Source of the DNA: Cyanocohniella sp. LLY
GTDB lineage: Bacteria; Cyanobacteriota; Cyanobacteriia; Cyanobacteriales; Nostocaceae
DNA: 64,000 nucleotides
Assembly (NCBI GenBank): GCA_022241785.1
Contig: JAKOMP010000008.1
Location: 43,027 to 107,026 of the forward strand
Reading direction: 5' to 3'
Shown one piece after another: positions 56,550 through 64,000 of the stretch. Both the position numbers and the translations under genes were made by a program. The number at the start of each line of letters is the position of its first letter. Position 1 is the first letter of the stretch. The notes beneath the pieces were generated by a model. The model was not told the origin of the DNA and did not search any database. It saw only the letters and a list, made by a program, of their open reading frames with translations.

Positions 56550-57206
56550 TTGACTAGCTTGGCAAGAAAAATTACCAATACAGGCACGAAGAAAAACATA
56601 GGTAGATTCTTCAGCTTCAAGATGCGCTCTTTGGTTTGGTACGAATCTCTGAATGAAAGAAATTATATGTATCTTCTGGAAATTGACCCAGATGTCGTCT
56701 CCTACAAAACTCAACCCTTCAAAATTTCTTACATTTTAGATGACAAAGTACGGCGGTACACCCCGGATTTTTTAGTGCAAAGGCAGTCAAAACAACAAAT
56801 TGTAGAAATTAAGCCAGCAACTTGGCTTGATGATGAAAAAAATGTCAAAAAATTTCCAGTAATAGCTTCTACTTTGAAGTCTCGTGGGTGGGAATTTGCC
56901 ATGATCACTGATGAAATGATGAGTAGAGGCTCTCTGTTAAATAACGTTAAACTTCTCTATCGATATGCCAATATCCTCTTAACACTTCAACACCTGATTA
57001 TTTGTCATCAATATTTTTATTCAAAATCAGCAATTACTCTAGAGGCAGCTATCAAGGATTTACAGCCTCAAGGGATTGATAAACCCATTTTATTGAAATT
57101 AATTTTCTGGGGATTTTTAAAAACTGATTTAGTGGTTAAACTAAAGGATAATAGTCCTATTTATTTATCCTCACAAGCCTATCTCGCGGGGAGGCAAGGA
57201 AAATGA
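56550..57206 (+). CDS. tnsA: TnsA transposon endonuclease
   Basis: A 218-residue restriction-like nuclease that cuts the 5' strand at transposon ends. Catalytic candidates are in LEIDPDVVSYKTQP, YTPDFLV and VEIKPATW, the E-D-ExK pattern of TnsA. A winged-helix-like C-terminus follows. The chosen start is TTG at 56550; ATG at 56622 (MRSLVWYESL) would drop an N-terminal segment that resembles family members. With TnsA present the element should move by cut-and-paste. Its last 4 nt overlap tnsB. Confidence 0.87.
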   Translation: MTSLARKITNTGTKKNIGRFFSFKMRSLVWYESLNERNYMYLLEIDPDVVSYKTQPFKISYILDDKVRRYTPDFLVQRQSKQQIVEIKPATWLDDEKNVKKFPVIASTLKSRGWEFAMITDEMMSRGSLLNNVKLLYRYANILLTLQHLIICHQYFYSKSAITLEAAIKDLQPQGIDKPILLKLIFWGFLKTDLVVKLKDNSPIYLSSQAYLAGRQGK

Positions 57207-59452
57207 CTAGAGTTAGATTCCAAGAAGGAATTCACTTGTGGCTACATAATTGTGAGTACATTATCCAAGAGAAAACAGGCAACAAATTTAAGTTACTTGA
57301 AAAATCCACTAGTCAAATTAATTCGCTAAGTGAAAAAGAATTAGTTCAATACTTCTTCACTGGCCAGTTAACTTTTCAAAATTCGGACGAAACTGAAACT
57401 GTTAATTACTGGCAAGCAGTAGATTTTTCGGAAATTCCTGAACATCTGAAAGCGGAAGCTCAACGCAAAGAAAAATATGTTTTAACAGTTTTAGAACAAA
57501 AAATATCAACATATACTTCTGCTTCCCTGACCCCAGTTATCCAGCAAGTTGCCGAAAAAATTGAAGATGAACATCCCCCTTCATATATTACTCTTTATCG
57601 ATGGGTAAAAGAATATCGCCATAGTGGTGGGAATATTCGCTCATTAATTCCTCAACATCAAGCAAAAGGCAACTTTAAGCCCAAAATAGCCCCAGAAGTA
57701 TATCAATTAATAAAAGAAGTTATTAACGAAGTATATCTAACTCCTGAACGTCCTAATATTGCCAGTATCTATGATGTCGTGATTTGTCGGATTCTGGCAG
57801 AAAATAATTTAAGGAAATCAAACAGGCAAGCCACTCTCTCTATTCCTCATCGCTCCACTATTTACCGCCAAATTCAACAATTAGACACAATTGAAAAAAT
57901 AGTTGGTCGTTATGGAAAGAGAACTGCCAGTTTAATGTATGACCCCGTTCAAGAAGGACCGCGACCCTCTCGTCCTTTAGAAAGAGTTGAAATTGACCAT
58001 ACGCTTTTGCCTTTCTTTGTTGTTGATACAGATACAAGAATGCCAATTGGCACACCCTCTTTAACGAGTGCTGTTGATAAATATTCAGGAGTTATTGTTG
58101 GCTACTACCTGAGCTTTGAGCCTTTCAGTTCGCTTTCTGTTATGCAGTGTTTACTCCATACAATTCACCCAAAAAATTATGTAAAAAACAAATTTCCTTC
58201 AGTCACAAAAGACTGGAATGTCTATGGAATAATGGAAATTCTTGTCGTTGATAATGGAAAAGAATTTTATAGCCAACACTTTCAAGATGCTTGTCAACAA
58301 TTAGGGATAAGCATCCAATATACACCTCCTTATATGCCTTGGTATAAAAGTAGCGTAGAAAGGACGTTTAGTAGTTATAATACCCAGCTATTGCAGGGAC
58401 AACCAGGGGCATTATTTCAGGAATTTACCAATCAATATGATTATGACCCAAAAAAGAATGCTGTGGTTTCTCTTGAAGCTCTACAAGAGATGATTCACAT
58501 CTTTATTGTAGACATTCATAATCAGAAGTATCATTCTCAATTTTGTACGCCTAGAGCCGAAATATGGTCAAAAGGAATAGCTGAATATCCACCCACATTA
58601 CCTCTAAATCTCCAGGATTTAAGAGTATTAGTCGGAGCTATAGAAAAGCGAGTTATTACTAGAAGAGGTGTAGAGCTTTATGGGCTTTATTACAACAGTT
58701 CTGAATTAGCTAGACTACGCTCAAATTATGAAAAAGAAGACAACAGAAGGCAAGGTGGCTTGAGAGAAAGAGAAAAAGCCACTATTAAGTATGACCCCAC
58801 AGATTTATCAACAATCTATGTCCTTGACCCCAATAGCCATCAGTTTATCGTTGTACCAGCGATGAATCAGGAATACACTCAGGGTCTGACTCTTTGGCAA
58901 CACAAAGTTATTAAAAACCTAGCAGCTATTGAGTCAAAAAGAGTTGATATTGTAGCTTTGGCTTTAGCTAAACAGAAGATTCAAGAAATTGTGGAGAGTG
59001 AATGGCAAAAGTCTTCTAAAGGTAAAACGCGTAAATCTATGGCTAGATGGCTAGGTATTGGACGTGATGACTTAAAAGTAGATGAAGTTGCATTTAACAC
59101 TGAAACCCATTATAGCCCAAGCCAAAATCATCAGATAAAGACTGAACAAGAATTATTAAATTTATTTAACCAAGGTAGTGAAATTACAGGCATATCTGAC
59201 TTAAGTAATTCTGACAATTCCTTAATAAACTTATTAGATAATCAACAAATAGAACTCAAACCTCATCACCAAGAATTACCAAACAATTCTGATAATAAAA
59301 TTTCCAAACCTCCCAAACGCCAGAAAAATAAAACATCTGTTTCTCATCAAGAGATAGAGAATATTTCTCCTGCTGAAGAATCTGTGATTGAAATTGATAA
59401 TTGGGAGCCAGATTTGACTGGTTGGGAGGTGAGTATTGGTTTACCCAAATAA
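57203..59452 (+). CDS. tnsB: TnsB DDE transposase
   Basis: A 749-residue rve-type transposase that binds the end repeats and joins 3' ends to target DNA. The catalytic triad is D265 (VEIDHTLL), D350 (LVVDNGKEF) and E386 (SSVERTF), giving 35 residues between D2 and E. An N-terminal helix-turn-helix region (about 90-240) should contact the TTCGCA sites. The C-terminal 120 residues are polar and likely contact TnsC. All motifs are intact. Confidence 0.93.
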   Translation: MTRVRFQEGIHLWLHNCEYIIQEKTGNKFKLLEKSTSQINSLSEKELVQYFFTGQLTFQNSDETETVNYWQAVDFSEIPEHLKAEAQRKEKYVLTVLEQKISTYTSASLTPVIQQVAEKIEDEHPPSYITLYRWVKEYRHSGGNIRSLIPQHQAKGNFKPKIAPEVYQLIKEVINEVYLTPERPNIASIYDVVICRILAENNLRKSNRQATLSIPHRSTIYRQIQQLDTIEKIVGRYGKRTASLMYDPVQEGPRPSRPLERVEIDHTLLPFFVVDTDTRMPIGTPSLTSAVDKYSGVIVGYYLSFEPFSSLSVMQCLLHTIHPKNYVKNKFPSVTKDWNVYGIMEILVVDNGKEFYSQHFQDACQQLGISIQYTPPYMPWYKSSVERTFSSYNTQLLQGQPGALFQEFTNQYDYDPKKNAVVSLEALQEMIHIFIVDIHNQKYHSQFCTPRAEIWSKGIAEYPPTLPLNLQDLRVLVGAIEKRVITRRGVELYGLYYNSSELARLRSNYEKEDNRRQGGLREREKATIKYDPTDLSTIYVLDPNSHQFIVVPAMNQEYTQGLTLWQHKVIKNLAAIESKRVDIVALALAKQKIQEIVESEWQKSSKGKTRKSMARWLGIGRDDLKVDEVAFNTETHYSPSQNHQIKTEQELLNLFNQGSEITGISDLSNSDNSLINLLDNQQIELKPHHQELPNNSDNKISKPPKRQKNKTSVSHQEIENISPAEESVIEIDNWEPDLTGWEVSIGLPK

Positions 59453-60485
59453 AGAAAGTAGCGACGATGCAAGTAACCAAGATATCTTGAAAATTAGTTT
59501 AGCCGAGAAGCTCCAAATTATTAATAACATTTATGTTATTTACCCTCGACTTCAAGAAGTCTTAGCAGCTATAGAGTATTGTCACCATTTTTCTTTAGGT
59601 AAGTCCGAGCCAGAATGTATGTTTCTTAGTGGTCAAACAGGAGTCGGAAAAACTACAATCTACAAAGCTTATGCTAATAAATATCCCAGGCAGGTCACAA
59701 AAGATGGCACATTTGTTCCTATTTTGGCTGTGACCATTCCTTCCCCAGCAACTGTGAAGACAGTAGTAACGAAATTGTTATGGACACTTGGCGACCCCGC
59801 TTATGACAAAGGTACAATTGGTAACCAAACGATTCGTTTAATTGGTCTACTCAAAGATTGTAGAGTTGAATTAATTATTTTAGATGAATTTCAGCACTTT
59901 ATCGACCGAGATTCAGAGCGAGTTCTCAAAACAGTTTCTGATTGGTTAAAAACTTTAATTTTAGATACAAATCTGCCAATTATTTTAATTGGCTTGCCCG
60001 AGGCTGAAGAAGTTCTTAAACTTAAATCTCATTCTCAACTCAGCCGTCGCTTTGCCAATCGTCATTATCTCTCGTCTTTTGGATGGCAGTCCGATGGTGG
60101 TGCAGAATTTCGGACTTTTTTACATTTATTAGAGTCAAAGCTACCTCTAGCTCAAGCTTCAAATTTATCCGAGGTATATACAGCAAGAAGACTTTACTAT
60201 GCATCAGATGGAATCATGGCTCATGTGATGAAGCAAGTTCGGTATGGCACTTATTTAGCTCTTAATCAAAATCAAGAAAAACTTGACTTAAATATTTTAG
60301 CAGCAGCTTTTGAAAAGTTTGTTCAAGCTGATAAACCTGAAAAAATTAATCCTTTTATCACTGATAAATTTGAGATTGAGCCACTTCATTCTGCGGCTCT
60401 AGATTTAGAAATTAGCGGAACTAATAAACGCCTTAAAGCTAAATATAAAGACTTAAAAGCCTCTCAAATATTAAGGAATTCTTGA
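59436..60485 (+). CDS. tnsC: TnsC AAA+ transposition regulator
   Basis: A 349-residue AAA+ ATPase linking target selection to TnsB. Walker A is FLSGQTGVGKTT, Walker B is ELIILDEFQHF, and a sensor/arginine region is in SQLSRRFANRHYL. The start is TTG at 59436, with GGGAGGT five bases upstream inside the tnsB 3' end; the reading frames overlap by 17 nt. Confidence 0.92.
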   Translation: MVYPNKESSDDASNQDILKISLAEKLQIINNIYVIYPRLQEVLAAIEYCHHFSLGKSEPECMFLSGQTGVGKTTIYKAYANKYPRQVTKDGTFVPILAVTIPSPATVKTVVTKLLWTLGDPAYDKGTIGNQTIRLIGLLKDCRVELIILDEFQHFIDRDSERVLKTVSDWLKTLILDTNLPIILIGLPEAEEVLKLKSHSQLSRRFANRHYLSSFGWQSDGGAEFRTFLHLLESKLPLAQASNLSEVYTARRLYYASDGIMAHVMKQVRYGTYLALNQNQEKLDLNILAAAFEKFVQADKPEKINPFITDKFEIEPLHSAALDLEISGTNKRLKAKYKDLKASQILRNS

Positions 60486-60492
60486 AGAATAA

Positions 60493-61068
60493 ATGCATAA
60501 TCGAGTCCTGCTACGAACTCCAAATCCCTATGAAGATGAAAGTCTAGCTGGTTATCTAATTCGATTAAATGAAAGTAACTATTACTCTTCACCTAAGTGG
60601 ATTTTGCAGCTAGCTGGTTTACATATTAATCGCAGAATTCCTCTCAATAACAGTCTTGATCAGCCTTCAACTTTGAGTCAGCTTATTCAAGTGAACGATG
60701 AACAGCTAAAGGTAATGGCTTCTCTTCCTAATCAATTGCTTGGAGATGTTAATTCTCAGCAATATGCCATTTATAAGTATGCTAAAAAACTATGCCCACA
60801 TTGTTTAACTGCATCTGCTTATTGCCGCAAAATTTGGGATTGGGATCTAGTCACAGCTTGTTATATACATCGATGTGTACTGATGAAACAATGCTCTAGT
60901 TGTCATAAAAATATTCAGTGGTCTAGACCCGCAGTCACTCGTTGTCGATGTGGTTTCGATTTTCGCACAGGGCTTGCACAAACAGCCACCTTTCACCAAG
61001 TTAATCTGTCTGCATACTTATCCTCATTGGAGAAAAGCCTTGCTACCGTGCAGATTAGCAGGGATTAA
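60493..61068 (+). CDS. tniQ: Short TniQ target-selection protein
   Basis: A 191-residue TniQ. The N-terminal TniQ domain (ESLAGYLIRLNESNYYS) is followed by zinc-binding pairs (CPHC, CSSC and CRCG). Tn7 TnsD is much longer; short TniQ proteins occur in CRISPR-associated and plasmid-targeting Tn7-like elements. No Cascade, Cas12k or CRISPR array lies in the element, so target choice is unknown. It starts 7 nt after tnsC. Confidence 0.87.
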   Translation: MHNRVLLRTPNPYEDESLAGYLIRLNESNYYSSPKWILQLAGLHINRRIPLNNSLDQPSTLSQLIQVNDEQLKVMASLPNQLLGDVNSQQYAIYKYAKKLCPHCLTASAYCRKIWDWDLVTACYIHRCVLMKQCSSCHKNIQWSRPAVTRCRCGFDFRTGLAQTATFHQVNLSAYLSSLEKSLATVQISRD

Positions 61069-61119
61069 CATTTATGTGTAAGATGCCTTAAATTATGGTT
61101 CTGGAGTTTTGGTTCGCAA

Positions 61120-61254
61120 ATTTCATCTAGTCTGCGAATTCGCTAGCTGCCTCAAATCCTTGCCCCACAATTGATTTCACTTTATGCGCGAATCTCGATG
61201 CCTGGAACCCTTATAACTTCGTTGTTCACATTTCATCTTATCTGCGAACCCACA
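61120..61254 (-). repeat. Right terminal inverted repeat, 135 bp
   Basis: Mirror of 56325-56459 with identical length and site spacing. It starts about 50 bp after the tniQ stop, so the right end follows tniQ directly with no room for cargo. Confidence 0.85.
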
Positions 61255-61329
61255 ATTAATCGGAGTTTATATCGGATAAAAGATAAGGGTATCTTATTTT
61301 GTATAGCCTGCTGTAAAATGGAGGCGATG

Positions 61330-61366
61330 GCGCTCTGCGCCCACCGTAGGTGATTGCGCGGAGCGC
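61330..61366. repeat. Nostoc-type palindromic intergenic repeat
   Basis: GCGCTCTGCGC (61330-61340) pairs with GCGCGGAGCGC (61356-61366) with one G-T pair. It is embedded in GGCGATGG...GGCAATCGCC context (61323-61384) as in the dispersed repeats of Nostoc genomes. The remaining DNA between the transposon end and xisH shows nothing else recognised. Confidence 0.65.
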
Positions 61367-61449
61367 AGAAAGGAGGCAATCGCCAGTTAAACTTCGTTGA
61401 GCTTACGGGATACTTGACAAGGAGGTTCTGTTCGAGAAGATATTAGAGT

Positions 61450-61866
61450 ATGCCAGCAAGAGATGTTTTTCACGATGCAGTCAAGCAAGGATTAATTGCC
61501 AATGGATGGAAAATTACCCATGACCCATTGCCAGTTAGTTTTGAATTGGGTGATATGTATATTGATTTGGGTGCGGAAAAACTCTTGGCAGCCCAAAGAG
61601 GGGAGGAAAAAATTGCAGTAGAGATTAAAAGTTTTGTTAGAACTTCGGCAATCTATGAATTTCACACCGCATTAGGACAATTTATCAACTACCGACTGGC
61701 ACTGTCTGAGCAGGAACCAGAACGCACACTGTATTTAGCAGTACCAATTGATGCTTACAGTTCATTTTTTACAATTAGACTCGTACAAAATATTATCCGT
61801 ATTCATCAACTGAAATTAATAGTTTATAACCCAGAGACAGAGGAGATTGTAGAATGGATAAACTAG
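61450..61866 (+). CDS. xisH: XisH family protein
   Basis: A 138-residue XisH, named for a factor needed for fdxN-element excision in Anabaena. It begins MPARDVFHDAVKQGLIANGW and has an endonuclease-like core with D/E in IDLGAEKLL and the ExK motif in VEIKSF. This suggests a PD-(D/E)xK nuclease fold. xisH-xisI pairs are numerous in cyanobacteria and not always tied to excision. Its stop overlaps xisI by 13 nt. Confidence 0.92.
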   Translation: MPARDVFHDAVKQGLIANGWKITHDPLPVSFELGDMYIDLGAEKLLAAQRGEEKIAVEIKSFVRTSAIYEFHTALGQFINYRLALSEQEPERTLYLAVPIDAYSSFFTIRLVQNIIRIHQLKLIVYNPETEEIVEWIN

Positions 61867-62189
61867 CACAGTACAGTGAAATCGTACAAAAACTGCTACG
61901 TGAATATGCAGAAATTGGTAGTCCTGATTCAGATATAGAAACGCAAATAGTATTTGATACCGAACGCCATCATTATCAATTGATGAATGTGGGGTGGAAA
62001 AATCAACGCCGAGTTTATGGTTGTTTTTTACATATTGATATTAAAGATGGTAAAGTCTGGCTGCAACATAATGGTACAGAATCCGAAGTTGCAGAAGAAC
62101 TGGCAAATTTAGGAATTCCTAAGCAAGATATTGTGATCGGATTTCACTCTCCTTTTAAGCGCCAGTTTACAGATTATGCAGTTAGTTAA
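61854..62189 (+). CDS. xisI: XisI family protein
   Basis: A 111-residue XisI, partner of XisH. Recognised by MDKLAQYSEIVQKLLREYA, YQLMNVGW and the C-terminal IPKQDIVIGFHSP segment. It overlaps both xisH and the following recombinase gene (14 nt), indicating a three-gene operon. The function of the pair is unresolved (excision control or nuclease-inhibitor pair). Confidence 0.92.
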   Translation: MDKLAQYSEIVQKLLREYAEIGSPDSDIETQIVFDTERHHYQLMNVGWKNQRRVYGCFLHIDIKDGKVWLQHNGTESEVAEELANLGIPKQDIVIGFHSPFKRQFTDYAVS

Positions 62190-63210
62190 GCCAATGAACC
62201 ACAATACAGATTATTTACCTGCAATTAAACTGATTCCCCTGGATGGTGAAAGTTCATTAAAGATTGCCGGAATAAGGACGACAAAAACATCAGCACCTAC
62301 TGATATTCGCCTTGTAAAAGTACTAGAATTTTTACGAAGTAATAACCTGGCACCTAACAGCCGCAAGCTATATGAACGCGAACTAAAGCGGTTTTTGGCA
62401 TGGACACAACTGCACTATCATGAACTGCGTCCACGCCATTTAGGGCAATACAAAGAATACCTACGAGATGAAGTGCAAACTGATGCAGGTAAACCGCTTT
62501 CAAAAAGCAGCATCAATGCGGGGATTGCGGCACTCAAAAGCTTTTTTAAATGGATGTGCTACACGTATCCTGAGCTTGTTACTAGTAATCCTACATTGGG
62601 TATTAAACTGGAGAAAGTGCCACTGCCACCAGCTCAAAGTTTAACCATAGAACAAATGCAACGGGTGTGGTCAGCATTGGATTTGCTGGGAGAAACAAAA
62701 CAACGGGATACGGCACTGGTTCATATTCTCAGTCATGGACTCCGCGCTGGGGAAGTTGTACAATTAAATGTTGGCTCGTTTGATGGCAAGCTGCTGTTTT
62801 TACCTGATACCAAAACTGATGAACCCCGTTTAGTACCGTTGCGAAAAGAAAGTCGGGAAGTGGTAGCAGAGTATTTACAATGGCGAGAACAACAGGGGGA
62901 GGTTTTAACCAGCGACTCCCCATTAATGATTTCACACCATGCTTCATATAAAGGCGATCGCTTGAGTTATCACGGGATTTACTTTGCAGTGGAGAAAATT
63001 GGGGAATTAGCAGACATTGAAGATTTGCATCCCCATCAATTCAGACATACTTACGCTACTGAATTATTACTATTGGGTGTTGATCCCAGTCATGCACGGA
63101 AGCTGACGGGACATCAAAGTGAGAAAGCATTTCGGCGATATACACTCCGTAGCGAACAAGAAGCGGCGATCGCTGCTTACTACCGTGCAATTGGTGAAGA
63201 AGTGGAGTAA
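62176..63210 (+). CDS. Tyrosine recombinase, coupled to xisHI
   Basis: A 344-residue XerC/D-like recombinase. SAM-like N-terminal domain (about 45-130) and catalytic domain with Arg in SHGLRAGEV, HPHQFRHTYATELL (His, Arg), LTGHQ and Tyr in FRRYTLRS. The first frame start at 62176 may be too early; ATG 62194 (MNHNTDYLP) is the alternative. It differs clearly from the recombinase at 28289. Coupling to xisHI suggests these act together in excision or integration of an element whose borders are not visible here. Confidence 0.88.
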   Translation: MQLVKPMNHNTDYLPAIKLIPLDGESSLKIAGIRTTKTSAPTDIRLVKVLEFLRSNNLAPNSRKLYERELKRFLAWTQLHYHELRPRHLGQYKEYLRDEVQTDAGKPLSKSSINAGIAALKSFFKWMCYTYPELVTSNPTLGIKLEKVPLPPAQSLTIEQMQRVWSALDLLGETKQRDTALVHILSHGLRAGEVVQLNVGSFDGKLLFLPDTKTDEPRLVPLRKESREVVAEYLQWREQQGEVLTSDSPLMISHHASYKGDRLSYHGIYFAVEKIGELADIEDLHPHQFRHTYATELLLLGVDPSHARKLTGHQSEKAFRRYTLRSEQEAAIAAYYRAIGEEVE

Positions 63211-63213
63211 GGT

Positions 63214-63681
63214 ATGCCAAAGCCACTTGATCCTAAGTGCCAGCTATGTGCCAAGTTACCGACTTCTAAAGCAAAGGTACTGCATGGTGCTGAAGGGGAT
63301 GGATGTTGGAATCCGCGCATTTGCCATAATCGTCGTTCGTTCTATCGTCGCCGCACTGAGAATCAGTCAACAGAAATTGATGCCATTTCAGTTGAACCAC
63401 CAGCAACATATTTTGCAGTGCTGTACTTATATAAGGAACCAGGGGATAAGCCATTACACGCCTTGGGTGCAGAATTATGGCTGGGACAAAAGCCAATTTG
63501 TCGGTTAGAGCCAATTCACTGTTTTGGGCTAACGGCGGGGAAGATACGCGCCTACACAGATAAGGTGTTGCAGGCGTTTGCCAAAGAATATGGTGTCTCA
63601 CTATATCAATATAAGGATATGTTTGAGATTAGCCCATCTCATTGCCCAGTACGTCCTTGTCCATTGCATCCAGAATCATAA
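63214..63681 (+). CDS. Unknown Cys-rich protein after the recombinase
   Basis: A 155-residue protein, 3 nt after the recombinase stop, so in the same operon. Cys pairs near both ends (CQLCAKL; CPVRPCPLHP) and a central Cys (GCWNPRIC) suggest zinc binding. The middle part (TYFAVLYLYKEPGDKPLHAL...) is a beta-rich domain. Family not recognised. Confidence 0.65.
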   Translation: MPKPLDPKCQLCAKLPTSKAKVLHGAEGDGCWNPRICHNRRSFYRRRTENQSTEIDAISVEPPATYFAVLYLYKEPGDKPLHALGAELWLGQKPICRLEPIHCFGLTAGKIRAYTDKVLQAFAKEYGVSLYQYKDMFEISPSHCPVRPCPLHPES

Positions 63682-63683
63682 CC

Positions 63684-64000
63684 ATGTCCACGTATCGTCA
63701 GTTAACTATCTGGGATGTGCTAGATGAGATGTCAGAAGCTCCACCAACATCTCCACTTGATGCAGTATGGCAGTGTTTAGATGCAGAATTGCATGATTTA
63801 CCTGCGGAAGTACAATTATCAACCGCAGCACTGGCTTTTTCTCAAATTGCAGAGATTCTGAAATCTCGTGCTGAGTCAGTTTTGCAAGATGTACGTGATC
63901 AAAACCATCCTGAAGGGCCTGTAATCAGTAGCGATATGTTTGCGGGATTAGTACGGACAACAATGCAGCTAGATTTGGACGATTTAATAGAACCAGTAAT
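63684..64000 (+). CDS. Partial unknown protein, runs off the window
   Basis: Open from ATG 63684 to the window end (105 codons visible) with no stop. It starts MSTYRQLTIWDVLDEM and is acidic and helical. Only 2 nt separate it from the previous stop, so the xisHI-recombinase operon continues. Family not recognised. Confidence 0.6.
   Translation, partial: MSTYRQLTIWDVLDEMSEAPPTSPLDAVWQCLDAELHDLPAEVQLSTAALAFSQIAEILKSRAESVLQDVRDQNHPEGPVISSDMFAGLVRTTMQLDLDDLIEPV

Larger units (their letters stand above)
56325..61254 (+). mobile_element. Minimal Tn7-like transposon (tnsA-tnsB-tnsC-tniQ), no cargo
   Basis: A 4930-bp element bounded by TGT at 56325 and ACA at 61252-61254. Each end has three transposase-binding-like 19-bp sites with the core TTCGCA-n-ATAA-n-TGAAAT. 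Left sites: 56331-56349, 56387-56405, 56441-56459. Right sites (inverted): 61230-61248, 61174-61192, 61120-61138. Centre spacings are 56 and 54 bp at both ends. Only the four transposition genes lie inside; there is no cargo, tnsD/E or CRISPR effector. The flanking 5-mers (ATAGG left, ATTAA right) do not match, so no target-site duplication is seen. Confidence 0.88.

Noticed and set aside
56325..61254. CRISPR-associated transposon
   Set aside because: The short TniQ and cyanobacterial context fit, but no Cascade, Cas12k or CRISPR repeat lies in the element; only a genome-wide search could revive this.
61069..61260. Repeated 19-bp units considered as a CRISPR array
   Set aside because: The units occur three per end in mirrored orientation at both ends of a transposon and fit transposase-binding sites; there are no uniform spacers or cas genes.

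Overview
The window looks like part of a large plasmid, or a plasmid-like integrative element, from a filamentous, probably heterocyst-forming cyanobacterium of the Nostoc/Anabaena/Calothrix type. The reasons are: frequent GCGATCGC (HIP1-type) octamers, low GC, Nostoc-type intergenic repeats, and cyanobacterial families such as DUF1822, XisH/XisI and caspase/CHAT proteins. Plasmid character comes from a MobF-type relaxase-helicase, an actin-like segregation gene, an ArdA antirestriction gene and two tyrosine recombinases. No rRNA, intact tRNA or CRISPR array was seen.

Layout. (1) 1-8121 is the maintenance and transfer block: relaxase-helicase (cut by the window edge) with a small coupled gene upstream, then a divergent operon of ParM-like actin, a candidate ParR-like adaptor and two unknown proteins, then ardA and a small ribbon-helix-helix regulator with palindromic operators. 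(2) 8634-24848 is a tightly coupled four-gene operon resembling class 1 DISARM: SNF2 helicase, large adenine methylase, a 2108-residue helicase/DUF1998-type protein, and a UvrD-type helicase with a RelE-like N-terminus. A 30-bp perfect inverted repeat brackets it, and a third near-identical copy lies at 29979-30005, before the next large operon. (3) 25149-29881 carries a MazF toxin with its antitoxin, a DEAH helicase, an ArsC/Spx-like protein, a tyrosine recombinase and a putative DNA-binding protein. (4) 30212-37299 is a two-gene operon: an unrecognised 1064-residue protein, possibly PIWI-like at its C-terminus, and a SF2 helicase with a nuclease-like N-terminal region. This is the best candidate for an undescribed or little-described system. 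(5) 37749-56299 is a biological-conflict island: CHAT protease with an EACC1-like N-terminus, a Pepco/Trypco-like protein, a GRDP/DUF1399-like protein, a STAND (NB-ARC) NTPase with TPR, a sigma-70-like factor, DUF1822, a metacaspase-like protease, a small membrane protein, a large exported protein with a Gly/Arg tract, and a TPR-CHAT protease. Two divergent parts of the island share an upstream promoter-like motif (GCATAAAACTAC). (6) 56325-61254 is a compact Tn7-like transposon holding only tnsA, tnsB, tnsC and a short tniQ, between 135-bp almost identical terminal inverted repeats. (7) 61450-64000 has xisH, xisI, a second tyrosine recombinase and two unknown genes, the last running off the window.

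The likely logic is a mobile replicon that spreads itself (relaxase, recombinases), segregates itself (actin system), evades host restriction on entry (ArdA), and carries stacked antiphage or abortive-response modules (DISARM-like, helicase pair, MazF, STAND/caspase/CHAT). A minimal Tn7-like element then inserted just after the last CHAT gene. All functional calls are made by eye from residues and gene order; no database search was possible.
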